64,000 bases of DNA from Ardenticatenia bacterium. GTDB lineage: Bacteria; Chloroflexota; Anaerolineae; Ardenticatenales; Ardenticatenaceae. The stretch covers positions 30,048 to 94,047 of the forward strand of contig JAUZRY010000027.1 in assembly GCA_030949995.1 (NCBI GenBank). The letters run 5' to 3'. The stretch's first letter is position 1. The number at the start of each line of letters is the position of its first letter. Position numbers and translations under genes: made by a program. The notes below the pieces were generated by a model, which worked only from the letters and a program-made list of their open reading frames with translations, did no database searches and was not told the DNA's origin. Positions 50,296-60,500 of the stretch are shown here, one piece after another.

Positions 50296-53200
50296 CATCC
50301 GGTGCCCCGTTGCACTCGCTCATCCAAGTTCCCGCCCACTTTCAACGCTCGGTCAGCTTGAAGTACGACTACGGAGTACCCGAGCGAATCGCGGCCTTTG
50401 TCCCCACGCCCAAGGCCGCTGTGGCTATGGAGCACGTACTGAGGGCGACCGAACCTCGAGCCCAACAGCGCGCCTTTGTGCTCCACGGCGTCTACGGCGT
50501 CGGCAAGTCTCTGTTGGCCGTTGTGCTGGCCGCGCTTCTCTCCCGTGCGGATGAAACAGAAGAGGCGTTGAGGGCCGTCCTAGAGCGCCTGAAACGCCAT
50601 TATCCGGAGACAGCGGACGCGGTCGAAGGCTATCTCCGGGCCGGCCGGCGACTGTTGCCGGTGCTTCTGTCCGGCGATGAGGGCGAACTGAACTTTGCCT
50701 TAGGGCGCGCCCTGAACCGGGCGCTCCAGCGGGCCGGCCTACACGATCTCAAGCCACCGACGGTTTACCAGGCCGCTCTGGAGACCATCGCTCAGTGGCG
50801 TTCCGAGTTTCCGGAAACGTATGCTCGATGGGTTCAGGCCGTGCGGACTCGATGGGACACCTCGCCAGAGCGTTTCCTGGAGGCGCTCTCCCTGGGGGAC
50901 CCGCTCGCCTACGAGCAGTTTCTTGCCCTCTACCCCCAACTGACTGCCGGCGCGGTGTTCTACTCGCACAACGGCCAATCCATCGTGGAGGTGTATGCCG
51001 CGACAGCCGCCCAACTTCGGGAGCGGGGCTACGAGGGCATTGTCATCCTCTACGACGAATTTGGCCGTTTCCTGGAAGGGCGCGTTGGACAGCCTTTCGG
51101 GCGGGAGGTGGCCTTGCTCCAGGACTTGGCCGAACACGGCAACCGCAGCGGCGACGCCCAAGTTCACCTCGTGCTCATCACCCATCAGCGCCTGACCCGC
51201 TACGCCTATGGGTTGCCCGAAGCCTACCAGACCGAGTGGCAACGCATTGAGGGGCGCTTTCAGAGCCTGGATGTCTCCAGCGACCCGGAAGTGAGCTACC
51301 TTCTGATCGCCGAAGCTCTGCAACCGGCCTCTCCAAGGGAGTGGCGGGCCTTTGTCGAACGACACCGCAGCACCTTCGAGCGCCTTCTGCTCGCTGCCGT
51401 GGACACGGCCCTCTTTGAGCCGATGTCCGACGCCCAACTGCGCGCCCTGATCGTCGAAGGGGCCTATCCGTTCCACCCGGTCTCCACGTACTGCCTGCCC
51501 CGCCTCTCGGCCAGGGTAGCACAGAACGAACGCACCTTGTTCACCTTCCTGGCGTCCGATGAGGCGCACGGTGTTGGACAGTGGTTGAGCCAGGCGAGCT
51601 TCGACGGCGACGAGCTGCCGCTCATCTACCCGGACCAACTGTGGGACTACTTCGCCGATGCCATCCGGGCCGACACAGGCCCGGGCGGAACCCACGCCGT
51701 CTGGAGCGCCGTCCAAAGCGCGCTGCGGAAGCTCGATCCCGACGATGACCTGGCGACCCGTCTGGTGAAGACGTTGGGCGTGATTCATGCGGCGGGAGTT
51801 GCCGGCCCGCTGAGGCCGACGACCCAACTGCTGGCCTTTGCCCTTGGCACGCCCGTTGATGCCATCACCCCAGTCCTCGAACGACTGACAGCCCACAAGG
51901 CCTTAGTGTTCCGCAGGAGCACCGGCTCCTGGGAGTTCATCGAGGGCAGCGATGTGGACTTCGAGGCCGCCATCGCCGATGTGGTGCAGCGCAGGCCGGT
52001 GACCAAGCCTAAATTGCGCCGCTACCTGGAGGATGTGCTGCCGCCACGCCATTACACGGCACGCCGTTACAACGACGAGCGGGGGATGATCCGCTTCTTC
52101 TGGAGCCTGTATCGCACGGTGCCGGAGCTGGTACAGTGGGAAGGGGATTGGGATGCCTTGCTGAAAGAAATGGGGTACGCCGACGGTCTGCTCATCTACG
52201 TCCTGGCGATGGATGCAGCCGACCTCCAGCAGGCCGAGGCCTTCGTCCGGCGGACGAATCATCCGCGCGTCGTCTTCGTTCTGCCCGAAGCGCCGTTGGC
52301 CATCTTGAAGCCGCTCACCGAGCTGTACGCGCTGCGCCGGTTGGAAGCCGATCCTGCCTTTAGGGGGGCTGACCCCCGCATTGCCGATGAGCTGGCGTTC
52401 TTCATTGAAGACACCACAGCGCGTCTGGCGCGAGCGATGGCCCCCCTGACCGATCCCCATCGTCGGGCGCGCTGGTTCGTGGGGGGGCGGGAAATCCGTG
52501 GCCTTGTGAACAGCCCCGGTCACATCTCCCGGCTGCTCTCTCAAATCTGCGACCGCGTTTTCGACCGCACGCCCCGCCTGTTCAACGAAGCGTTTAACAA
52601 ACGACAGCCCTCCAGCGTGCAGGTGCGGGCCGCCGAAAAGGTGATAGATGCCTTCCTGACCGAGGAACTGAGCGAAAACCTGGGATTGACCGGTCACGGC
52701 CCCGATGTCCAGATTCTGAACACCATCCTGAAAGCGCCCGGCTTGCTCAGGCAGGATGAGCAGGGATGCTGGCGCCTTGCGAGGCCCGAGGATGAAGCTG
52801 ATGAAGCTTCGGAAATCGCTGAAGTCTGGCAGGTGATCGATGACTTCTTCAAGTCGGCGGTAGAGAACGAGGTGAGCTTCGCGCCGCTCGTGGATCGCCT
52901 GCAGCGGCCGCCCTACGGCCTGCGCCTGGGTGTCCTGCCGCTGCTGATTGCGGCGGTGTTTCGCCAATACCTGCCCGTGGCAACGGTTCGACAGGGAGGC
53001 GAGCTCATCTCGCCGGTTGAGGGGAACACGTTCACTCAGATCTGCCGGCGGCCGGAGACCTTCACGGTCTCCCTGCAGCGTTGGAATGAAGACCGGCGGA
53101 CGATCGTCGAAATCCTTCAGGCCCACTTTGGCAGTCGGGTCCTTCCCGAAGAACGGCGTGGTCAGCCGCTCTATTATCTCAGTTTGGGCATGTTGCGCTG

Positions 53201-53570
53201 GTTGCAGGCCCTGCCCAAGTACGCACGGGAAACCGGCCGTCTCTCGGATGATGCGCTGGCATTCCGCCAAATCGCCCGCGCTGCCGTTCGGAACCCGGCC
53301 CAGGCTATCTTTACCGACCTTGTTCAACTGTTGACTAAGGGGGATGGGGATGTTGACCTGCGCCGGAGAATGGCACATCGTCTCGTCCAGCTCGTCGGGG
53401 AGGTCGAGGCCAGCTACCTGGACCTGCAGCGGCGTCTGGACCGGTTCATCATCAACCACTTTGCCGCCGACGGGGTTGCTCAAGAGAGTGACGAGTCCTA
53501 CAGCCCTGCACCGGTGGCTCCGCCGGTTAGAGGAACAGACTCAGGCGGACCTGAGCACACACCTGTTTGA
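50289..53570 (+). CDS. sspC: Large P-loop ATPase, SspC-like
   Basis: This is the ATPase partner of the DUF4007 protein in SspABCD-type systems. The 1093-residue frame has Walker A GVYGVGKS at residues 67-74 and a Walker B-like VILYDEFGRFLEG near residues 251-263. An arginine-finger-like segment VLITHQRLTRYAYGLPE follows. The central part is helical and contains no nuclease motif that I can see. The frame as written stops at 53570, but coding sequence in a shifted frame continues from about 53490 to 54000 (next entry), so the true protein is probably about 1,240 residues. Confidence 0.82.
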   Translation: MVTSGAPLHSLIQVPAHFQRSVSLKYDYGVPERIAAFVPTPKAAVAMEHVLRATEPRAQQRAFVLHGVYGVGKSLLAVVLAALLSRADETEEALRAVLERLKRHYPETADAVEGYLRAGRRLLPVLLSGDEGELNFALGRALNRALQRAGLHDLKPPTVYQAALETIAQWRSEFPETYARWVQAVRTRWDTSPERFLEALSLGDPLAYEQFLALYPQLTAGAVFYSHNGQSIVEVYAATAAQLRERGYEGIVILYDEFGRFLEGRVGQPFGREVALLQDLAEHGNRSGDAQVHLVLITHQRLTRYAYGLPEAYQTEWQRIEGRFQSLDVSSDPEVSYLLIAEALQPASPREWRAFVERHRSTFERLLLAAVDTALFEPMSDAQLRALIVEGAYPFHPVSTYCLPRLSARVAQNERTLFTFLASDEAHGVGQWLSQASFDGDELPLIYPDQLWDYFADAIRADTGPGGTHAVWSAVQSALRKLDPDDDLATRLVKTLGVIHAAGVAGPLRPTTQLLAFALGTPVDAITPVLERLTAHKALVFRRSTGSWEFIEGSDVDFEAAIADVVQRRPVTKPKLRRYLEDVLPPRHYTARRYNDERGMIRFFWSLYRTVPELVQWEGDWDALLKEMGYADGLLIYVLAMDAADLQQAEAFVRRTNHPRVVFVLPEAPLAILKPLTELYALRRLEADPAFRGADPRIADELAFFIEDTTARLARAMAPLTDPHRRARWFVGGREIRGLVNSPGHISRLLSQICDRVFDRTPRLFNEAFNKRQPSSVQVRAAEKVIDAFLTEELSENLGLTGHGPDVQILNTILKAPGLLRQDEQGCWRLARPEDEADEASEIAEVWQVIDDFFKSAVENEVSFAPLVDRLQRPPYGLRLGVLPLLIAAVFRQYLPVATVRQGGELISPVEGNTFTQICRRPETFTVSLQRWNEDRRTIVEILQAHFGSRVLPEERRGQPLYYLSLGMLRWLQALPKYARETGRLSDDALAFRQIARAAVRNPAQAIFTDLVQLLTKGDGDVDLRRRMAHRLVQLVGEVEASYLDLQRRLDRFIINHFAADGVAQESDESYSPAPVAPPVRGTDSGGPEHTPV

Positions 53571-54000
53571 TGACATAGTGGTCGAGCAGGTCATCGCGGT
53601 CATACGCCAGGCTGGAGAAGGCCCGTTACCCGCGCGCGAGGGTGATCTCTTGGACCGGCTCGCCCATTGCATCGTCGGGCTCCCTCTACGAGACTGGTCG
53701 GATGAGACAGAGGAGTCCTTCTGCCACCGGCTGCTGGACGTTAAGGCCCGCATCGAACGGGAGTTGCAGGCCCGAGCCGAAGCCCCCGAGCACCTTATCG
53801 AGGTGACCTTGCGGGTTCCGGGTCAGGACACACAGCGCTTTCAATTTCACAACGCCGACCTTTCACCTGCCGGCCGGCTACTCCTGGAGAACCTGAAGGG
53901 AACGCTAGACATCGTTGGGCGTGCGTTGTCGCCGGATGAGCGACGGCGAATCGCGGTGGCGTTTCTGGACTATGTGCTGAACCATCGCCGAGGGGGGCCG
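53494..54000 (+). CDS. C-terminal continuation of SspC after a frame slip
   Basis: In the +1 frame the protein continues as TALHRWLRRLEEQTQADLSTHLFDDIVVEQ up to LDYVLNHRRGG. The overlap with the end of SspC has one extra base near 53485-53500. No start codon with a ribosome site opens this frame, which supports one continuous protein. As written, the frame then runs in phase into the cysteine desulfurase. A single-base change in the G run at 53992-53997 would instead end it at the TGA of 54002-54004, giving the ATGA overlap used elsewhere in this operon. Confidence 0.6.
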
Positions 54001-55186
54001 ATGACCGTTATGTACCTGGACAACGCGGCTACCACCTATCCCAAACCGGCGTGCGTGTACGAAGCCGCCGATGCCTTCTACCGCGAGTGGGGCGGGAATG
54101 CCGGGCGGGGCGCGAACCCGCTGGCGAAGCGGGGGGCGCAACTGATCGCCGAGACCCGCGCCGCCCTGGCCGAATGGCTGGGCGCGCCGGCGCCGAAGCG
54201 GGTGCTCTTCAGGCCCTCGGCCACCATCGCGCTCAACATGGTCATCCTGGGAGCCGATCTCGGACGTGACGATGTGGTCTACGTAACTCCCTTCGAGCAC
54301 AATTCCGTGCTGCGTCCTGTGGAGCACCTGCGTCAGACGGTGGGCGTTCAGGTGCGCGAGATTCCCTTCGACCGGCAGACCTATGCCTGCCAATTGGAGC
54401 GGCTGGAAGCGATGTTCTGGGCGGAGCCCCCCGGCGTTGGTCGCCGTGACGCACGCCAGCAACGTCTGCGGGGTGATGCCGCCGGTGGTGGAGATCGTGC
54501 GCCTGGCCCGGGCGGCCAACCCCGATGTCGTGGTCGTTGTGGACGGCGCCCAGGTGGCCGGGCTTTACCCGCTGCCGCTTCGGGACGGCCTGATTGACGC
54601 CTACGTCTTCTCCGGCCACAAGTCGCTGTACGGGCCGTATGGCGTGGCCGGGTTCGTGCTGGCCTCGGAGTGGCGGCCAAAGCCGATCTTGTTCGGCGGT
54701 ACGGGTACTGTCTCCGAGAGCGTGGTGATGCCGGAAGCACTGCCTTCCGCCTACGAGCCGGGCAGCCACAACGTCTGGGCCATCGCCGGGCTGAAGGCGG
54801 CCCTGGAGTGGTTGCAGGAGACCGGGCGCGAGGCGATCGTGGCCCACACGTCGGCGCTGGCCGGGCAACTACGCGACGAACTGGAAAGACTGCCCGGTGT
54901 GCAGGTCCACGCGCCGCCCGACGGCAGGGGTGCGGCACCGCCGCGCCCTCGGTGGTGCGGCATCGTCTCCTTTACCGTCGAGGGCATACGGCCCCAGGCC
55001 ATTGAGGCGGCCCTGGGTGCGCGGGGCATCGCCGTCCGCGCCGGGTTGCACTGCGCGCCGTGGGCGCATCGTTGGCTGGGGACGCTGGAAAAAGGAGGGA
55101 CGGTGCGGGTGAGTGTGGGGTGGTTCAACCAGGCAGCGGAGGTGGAGACCCTCCTGGGCTATCTGGGGGACATTGGCACGGTATGA
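54001..55186 (+). CDS. sspA: Cysteine desulfurase, SspA/DndA-like (one frame slip)
   Basis: This PLP enzyme takes sulfur from cysteine and loads it onto the sulfurtransferase. The protein of about 395 residues has MYLDNAATTYPKP, PLAKRGAQLIAETR, TPFEHNSVLRP, VTHASNVCG, VVVDGAQVAGL, the PLP lysine in SGHKSLYGPYG (near residue 207) and the catalytic cysteine in VRAGLHCAPWAHRWLGT (near residue 350), the class II/Csd type. The frame breaks at a C run at 54427-54432; five C restore AEPPALVAVTHASN. Its stop overlaps the next ATG (ATGA). Confidence 0.88.
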
Positions 55187-56895
55187 AAGCGAGCAAGGGA
55201 CAGCCTTTCGACAAACAACACCTGCGTCAACTGATCCGGGATGGCGAGTCCGCCACCGTGGAGTTCAAGAGCGACCGTGGACCACTGCCCGACGCCGATC
55301 TTTTGGAGGCGGTGATCTGCCTGGCCAACGCTCGGGGCGGCGTGCTGCTCATCGGTGTAGAAGACGACGGCACGGTGACCGGGCTGCATCCCTCCCATCA
55401 CACCGACCCACGCCAACTGGCCGCGTTCATCGCCGCCCGCACCGTGCCGCCCTTGACTGTGCAGGTCTCTTTCCTCGATTTGCCGGAAGGCACAGTGGCC
55501 GTGGTGGAGGTTCGTCGCGCCCGTCACCCGGTCGCCACCAGCGACGGCAAACTCCTCATCCGCTACCGAGATGGTCGGGGACGGCCAGGATGCCGTCCTC
55601 TCTACCCCCACGAACTCACCGCCTGGTATGCTGACCGGGGCCAACGTGATTACACGGCGCAACCGGTGCCGGACGCGGCTTGGGAGGACCTGGACCCATT
55701 GGAATTCGAGCGGCTGCGTCGCCTGGTGCGGGAGTACCACGGCGACGCCAGCCTGCTCGACCTGGACGACCGGCAACTGGCCCGTGCGCTGGGTCTCACG
55801 GTCGCCTTCAACGGGCGAACCGTGCCTACCGTAGCCGGACTGCTCTTGGTGGGGCGGGAGGATGCCCTGAGAGCGCACTTGCCCGCCCACGAAGTGGCCT
55901 TCCAGGTGCTCGCAGGGCAGGAGGTGCGGGTCAACGAGTTCTACCGCTGGCCTCTTTTGCGAACTTTTGAGCGCATTATGGGGGCCTTTGCCGTGCGCAA
56001 TGAGGAGCGGGAACTGACTGTGGGCCTTTTCCGGGTGGGTGTTCCGACCTACGAACCACGGGCCTTCCGTGAGGCGGTGAACAATGCCCTCACCCATCGA
56101 GATTATACCCGACTGGGGGCGGTGCATGTGCAGTTGCGCGATAACCATATCCTGGTCACCAACCCGGGCGGTCTCGTCCTGGGCGTCACTGTGGAGAACA
56201 TCCTGACGGCCGGGCCTCGTCCCCGCAACCCCCGTCTGGCCGACATTTTCAAGCGGGTCGGGTTGGTGGAACGCACCGGACGAGGGATGAGCATCATCTA
56301 TGAAGGGTTGCTGCGCACCGGTCACCCACCGCCGGATTACACCCGCACCACCGAAACGGCGGTGACGGTCATTCTCCCCGGCGGCCATGGTGACCTGGAG
56401 TTCGTATCGCTTATCGTCCAGGAGGAGAACCGGCAACAGCGCCCGTTCACAGTGGACGAACTGCTTTTGCTCGGGCACCTGTGGCGTGAACGGGAGACGG
56501 ATACGGCTAAGGCCGCTCGCCTCATCCAGCAGAATGAGGCCGCCGCCCGCCGGGTATTGGAGCGACTGGTGGAAAGCGGCTTGGTGGAGAGACGTGGCCA
56601 CACTCGTGCCCGTCGTTACCACCTCAGCGCGACGGTCTATTGGGAAGTGGGACAGCGGGTGGAATACGTGCGCCGTCGCGGTTTCGAGCGGCTGCAGATG
56701 GAGCAAATGATCCTGGACTATGTGCGCGCCCATGGTCGCATCACCCGTCGGGAGGTGATGGACCTCTGCCGGGTGAACGCGAACCAGGCGGCCTATCTGC
56801 TGCGGCGACTGGTTCGAGAAGGCAAGTTGCTCCGCCACGGCACCAAGCGCGGCGCCTACTACACACCGGCTGAAGAAGATATGCGGAAAAAATGA
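55183..56895 (+). CDS. AlbA_2 (Schlafen-like) and RecG-like ATP-binding regulator or effector
   Basis: The 570-residue protein has an N-terminal AlbA_2 domain (GESATVEFKSDRGPLPD, ANARGGVLLIGVEDDG, residues ~15-135). A GHKL/HATPase-like segment follows, with REAVNNALTHRDY near residue 298 and RGMSIIYEGL. Two C-terminal winged helices occupy residues ~430-565. This is the 'ATP-dependent DNA helicase RecG-like' family, which is usually not a helicase. The ATGA overlap with sspA puts it in the modification operon. It could regulate the operon or act as an effector; the sequence does not decide. Confidence 0.8.
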   Translation: MKASKGQPFDKQHLRQLIRDGESATVEFKSDRGPLPDADLLEAVICLANARGGVLLIGVEDDGTVTGLHPSHHTDPRQLAAFIAARTVPPLTVQVSFLDLPEGTVAVVEVRRARHPVATSDGKLLIRYRDGRGRPGCRPLYPHELTAWYADRGQRDYTAQPVPDAAWEDLDPLEFERLRRLVREYHGDASLLDLDDRQLARALGLTVAFNGRTVPTVAGLLLVGREDALRAHLPAHEVAFQVLAGQEVRVNEFYRWPLLRTFERIMGAFAVRNEERELTVGLFRVGVPTYEPRAFREAVNNALTHRDYTRLGAVHVQLRDNHILVTNPGGLVLGVTVENILTAGPRPRNPRLADIFKRVGLVERTGRGMSIIYEGLLRTGHPPPDYTRTTETAVTVILPGGHGDLEFVSLIVQEENRQQRPFTVDELLLLGHLWRERETDTAKAARLIQQNEAAARRVLERLVESGLVERRGHTRARRYHLSATVYWEVGQRVEYVRRRGFERLQMEQMILDYVRAHGRITRREVMDLCRVNANQAAYLLRRLVREGKLLRHGTKRGAYYTPAEEDMRKK

Positions 56896-56902
56896 TGAAT
56901 TA

Positions 56903-56916
56903 TGATGAATTCATCA
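56903..56916. repeat. Perfect 14-bp palindrome before the ATPase gene
   Basis: TGATGAATTCATCA is a perfect palindrome, preceded by a partial direct copy (ATGATGAAT). It sits in the 119-base gap between the AlbA_2 gene and the P-loop ATPase gene. A CTGAC/GTCAG hairpin lies near 56973-56986 in the same gap. It is a candidate operator separating two transcription units. Confidence 0.5.
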
Positions 56917-57014
56917 AATCGAGCCGGCCATCCACAGATCTGGAGGCCCGCACTGCCCCCATCGAAAGGCTGCTGACTGGAGTCAGTGAGTGTGAGAATA
57001 CAGGAGCCAGGCAT

Positions 57015-58787
57015 ATGGCAAGGGAGGGTAACAACCCCTTCGTCTCCTACCTCAACCGCTACACCACCGCCTCCCCTGACCACGAGGCGGCCTTCGACGA
57101 GTTCATCACCCACGCGCCGCCGTCGGGGGAACCGCTGCGGCTGGAGACGCGCACGGAGCGATTCGTCCACGCCTGCTTTCGGCGCCAGCGCCCGCCGTCG
57201 GTCATCCTCACCGGCAACGCCGGCGACGGCAAGACCTACCTCTGCCGCCGCATCGTCGAAGCGTTCACCGGCCAGCCGGTCACCGAGTGGGCCGACCGGC
57301 TGGACTGGCCCATCGAGCGGGACGGCCTCACCCTGCGGGTGGTCAAGGACCTCTCGGAAGTCGGGGAAGAACGAGCCGCCGACCTGTTGTATGAACTGGC
57401 GCTGGACCAATTGGAGGAGCAGCCCCGCTTCGCCTTCCTCATCGCTGCCAACGAGGGCCGGCTGCGGGCGGTGTTGCAGCGGGAGCGGCTGGAGGAACTC
57501 TACGCCGAGGTGGACCGTCAACTCCGCGAAGGGCCGAACCTGGAGAACGACCGGCTCGTCGTCCTCAACCTGAACCAGGCCACCACCTCCACCTACGTCC
57601 CCCAGGCCCTCGCCTGGCTGACCGATCCGGTTCACTGGGAAGCGTGTGCCGGATGCCCGGCCCTCAACGCCTGTCCCATCCGCTTCAACGCCGGGCGGCT
57701 GCGCGATGAGCACATCGCCCGGCGGGTGCAGCGGCTCTATCAGGTCCTGGAGCACTTGGGCATCCACGTCACCATCCGGGATATGCTCATCCACCTGGCC
57801 TACACCCTCACCGGCGGCCTGCGTTGCGAAACCGTCATCGAAAAGAGCCGCCACATAGGGTGGGAGGTGCACCGTTACGTGTACTACGAGAACGTCTGGG
57901 GAGAGATGGCCGATGAGACCTTCCGCCGCAAGGCGGTCGTCATCCGACACCTGCGCCGCCTGAACGTTGGAGAGACCTCGGTCTTTGAGGTGGACGACTA
58001 CATCATCAACGGCCAACCTGACGACAGAGACGCCCAGGCGGAACACGAACGGCTCTTCGCTCCGGCATTGGACCTGGGCGGGAGACGCTTCGAGCAGGAC
58101 CGGGCGGCCTACCTTCACGGCGGGGCCTCTTCTCCCAAACCGGAGGAGGAACATCCCCTGATGGCGTGGCTCCCCCACTGTCGCCGTAAGCTCTTTTTCG
58201 AGTGGCAGAATGGAGAGGTGCCGGACCGCCTGTTCCCCTTCCTGTACCTGCCCGACTATTTCCGCCTCCTCCACGGCGACCGGGCGCTTCTGGACCGCTA
58301 TCGCCGGGATCTCATCCTGGGCCTCAATCGGGCCTTCTCCGGCCTCTACCTGACCGACGCCGATCACCTCTACGTCACTTCCCAGTATGCCCACGCGGTC
58401 GAACAGCCTGTGCCCCTCGTGCGGGTGAAAATCGCTGCCGATTACGTGGACCTGCGCCCCGACACAGAACGGAGCGAAGCGTTCGACCGGGACCTGACCA
58501 CGCTGCTCCTGGAAATCCCGCCGCCGCCGCGCGTTCGGGCCGAACCCGTTCGCTGGCGGGTGGACCTGCTGCGGTTTGAGTACCTGATGCGGCGCGCGCG
58601 CGGTGGCACCCCCAATATACTGGCTGCCGAATGTGAGTTGGCCATCCGCCAACTCAAGGACGAGCGGCTCGCGCGCTTTGCCGCCGAGGAGACGGATCCC
58701 AACCGTGTTCTCTTCTTCGCCGCCGACCGGAACCGCTACGCCCTGCAGACCCTCTGGGTGGACGAAGAAGGCCGCATTCGTGTGTGA
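57015..58787 (+). CDS. P-loop ATPase, candidate DptF/SspF-like restriction component
   Basis: The 590-residue soluble protein has Walker A TGNAGDGKT at residues 66-74 and a Walker B-like region FAFLIAANEGRL. A Cys-rich site CAGCPALNACPIRFN near residues 210-225 may bind zinc. From memory, a P-loop near the N-terminus and cysteines fit DptF, the ATPase of phosphorothioation-dependent restriction, but I cannot confirm the family by eye. ATG 57015 with AGGAG eight bases upstream is chosen over ATG 56892, whose extra N-terminus is poor in domain-like sequence. It ends nine bases before the next gene. Confidence 0.62.
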   Translation: MAREGNNPFVSYLNRYTTASPDHEAAFDEFITHAPPSGEPLRLETRTERFVHACFRRQRPPSVILTGNAGDGKTYLCRRIVEAFTGQPVTEWADRLDWPIERDGLTLRVVKDLSEVGEERAADLLYELALDQLEEQPRFAFLIAANEGRLRAVLQRERLEELYAEVDRQLREGPNLENDRLVVLNLNQATTSTYVPQALAWLTDPVHWEACAGCPALNACPIRFNAGRLRDEHIARRVQRLYQVLEHLGIHVTIRDMLIHLAYTLTGGLRCETVIEKSRHIGWEVHRYVYYENVWGEMADETFRRKAVVIRHLRRLNVGETSVFEVDDYIINGQPDDRDAQAEHERLFAPALDLGGRRFEQDRAAYLHGGASSPKPEEEHPLMAWLPHCRRKLFFEWQNGEVPDRLFPFLYLPDYFRLLHGDRALLDRYRRDLILGLNRAFSGLYLTDADHLYVTSQYAHAVEQPVPLVRVKIAADYVDLRPDTERSEAFDRDLTTLLLEIPPPPRVRAEPVRWRVDLLRFEYLMRRARGGTPNILAAECELAIRQLKDERLARFAAEETDPNRVLFFAADRNRYALQTLWVDEEGRIRV

Positions 58788-58796
58788 GGAAGTCCT

Positions 58797-60500
58797 ATGG
58801 AGCGCTACGGCCACGTGGACGAGAACCGCGAGGGATACCCGCTGGCCGCCTGGATCTGGGGCCACCGCCTGCGGCTGGGCCAGCACTGGATGGAATACCT
58901 GCTGGAGTTCCTCAACGTTCTGGCCGGGTTCGACTACGAACTGGGCCAGGGCGTGGACGGGGCCGCCCGGCAGGAGTACACCCGCTTCACCCGTTTGGGC
59001 CTGCGCCGCTTCGTCTTCTACGACGAGTGGGAGAAAACGCGCCATCCCTTTGACGACCGGGCCCGTCAACTCTTGCTCCGGGCCCTGGAAGAGCAGGTCA
59101 TCGTCCAAGCCGAAGGGGACGATGAAGACCCTCTCACCCTGGCGCGTGCGCTGCTGCGGGCCTTCTCCGCCGTGGAAGAAACTCGCTCCTGGTATGCCAA
59201 ATCCCTCTTTCCGGCCCACCACAACCTGCTCTTCTGGGAGGCGCTGCGCAAAGGAGCGACCAAGTACAGGGGTCGCCGGGTTCCGGAAGGAACGCCGCCG
59301 CAGATGCTGGACGCCGAGATCGCCTTCGACGCGCGCAACTTCTTCGCCCGAGGCGGCGACTCTATTACCTGATCCTCTCGGCCGGGACTCGCAGCGCTCC
59401 AAAGCGGCGCCGGGTGATCGCCGGTCGCCTCAAGGACCTGCTGACATCTCACAACCAGGCGCTGGGATTGCTGGCCGAGATCATTGACCAAACCTGGCAA
59501 CGGCTGGTGAGGAACGGCAGCGACCAGGACGGCGATAACGAGCACGATAAGAAAGGCCGCCTGGGCTGGATACCCGACCCGGGATTGCCCGCTCTACGTC
59601 GCCATCGCCGAGGACGTGGCGAGCTTCCTGCAGGCCGATCTGGACCCTCTGGAGACGCTGGACTTGCTGGCGCATCTCATTGGCTTCCACCTGACACTCT
59701 ACATCTACCACCGCGCCCATCCCGAGGCCACGTCGGAGCGCCACGCCGATGGCACCTGCCGGGATGCGTGTCGCCCGGCTCTGTTGGTGGACGCTTTGGA
59801 AGGTGCCGACGGCGGGGTAATCCGGAGGGCCTCTGCGGCCCTCTTCCGCGAGCAGGAGGCCCGCATCCTGCAGAAGGGCCGGGCCTACGTTGAGCAACAG
59901 GTGGCGGCGTGGGCTGCCGGCGTGCCGGATGAGGACCTCGTGCTACGGCTGGATTCCGAGGCGCGGGCTCACTTCCACCTGAGAGGCCTGAGCAAGCGGG
60001 CGCGGAGGACTTTCGAGAGCAAGGTCTACGGCTTGGCGGAGCAACACACTGCTGGTGTGCTGAAGCGGGATGGTTTCATCGCCGCCTACGCCGAGTCCTT
60101 GACCGACCTGCTGCTGCGCGACTTTCGCAAAAACTTCGTGGGCGTGCACCGCAAACTGGCCAAGGCGGTGGGATTTGTGGCGCCGCGCAAAGGGCCGGGA
60201 GCCCGGTTCGTGCTGGGCGACAACCTGCTCAAGGCCCTCACCCTGGCCAACTTGCCCCCTGGCTCTGGGATGACCTATGACGAGTTCCTGGCCCGGCTCT
60301 ACGAGCGCTACGGCCTGGTAGTAGGGCCCGACGAGGCCCGGCAATCGGGTCTCTTTGATCGTCAGCGCATCAACGCCGAGTATTACTCCCGCAACAAGGA
60401 CGCGCTGCTGGAGAAGATGAAGCACGCCGGGCTGGCGGTGGAGTATTCGGACGCGACGGCGGTGGTGGGTCCCGACAACTCCAAGGAACAATTGCGATAA
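58797..60500 (+). CDS. Large unknown protein, candidate DptG/SspG-like component (two frame slips)
   Basis: Read across two slips the protein has about 567 residues. The first part (MERYGHVDENREGYPLAAW to ARNFFARGGD) ends in a false stop at 59372. A shifted frame continues as LYYLILSAGTRSAPKRRRVI. A second slip near 59577 leads to CPLYVAIAEDVASFLQADLD and on to the end at 60500. It is helical, with no P-loop, zinc site or nuclease motif that I can identify. The C-terminus RINAEYYSRNKDALLEKMKHAGL resembles a substrate-binding tail. The DptG suggestion comes from position only. Confidence 0.5.

Noticed and set aside
51903..53483. 526-codon minus-strand frame inside sspC
   Set aside because: Antisense shadow; the plus strand encodes the P-loop ATPase with coupled neighbours on both sides.
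55159..56838. 559-codon minus-strand frame opposite the AlbA_2 gene
   Set aside because: Shadow; AlbA_2 and HATPase motifs are on the plus strand.
56859..59402. 847-codon minus-strand frame opposite the ATPase and following gene
   Set aside because: Long only because stop codons are rare in this GC-rich phase; no recognisable domain, and the plus-strand genes have ribosome sites and short spacing.
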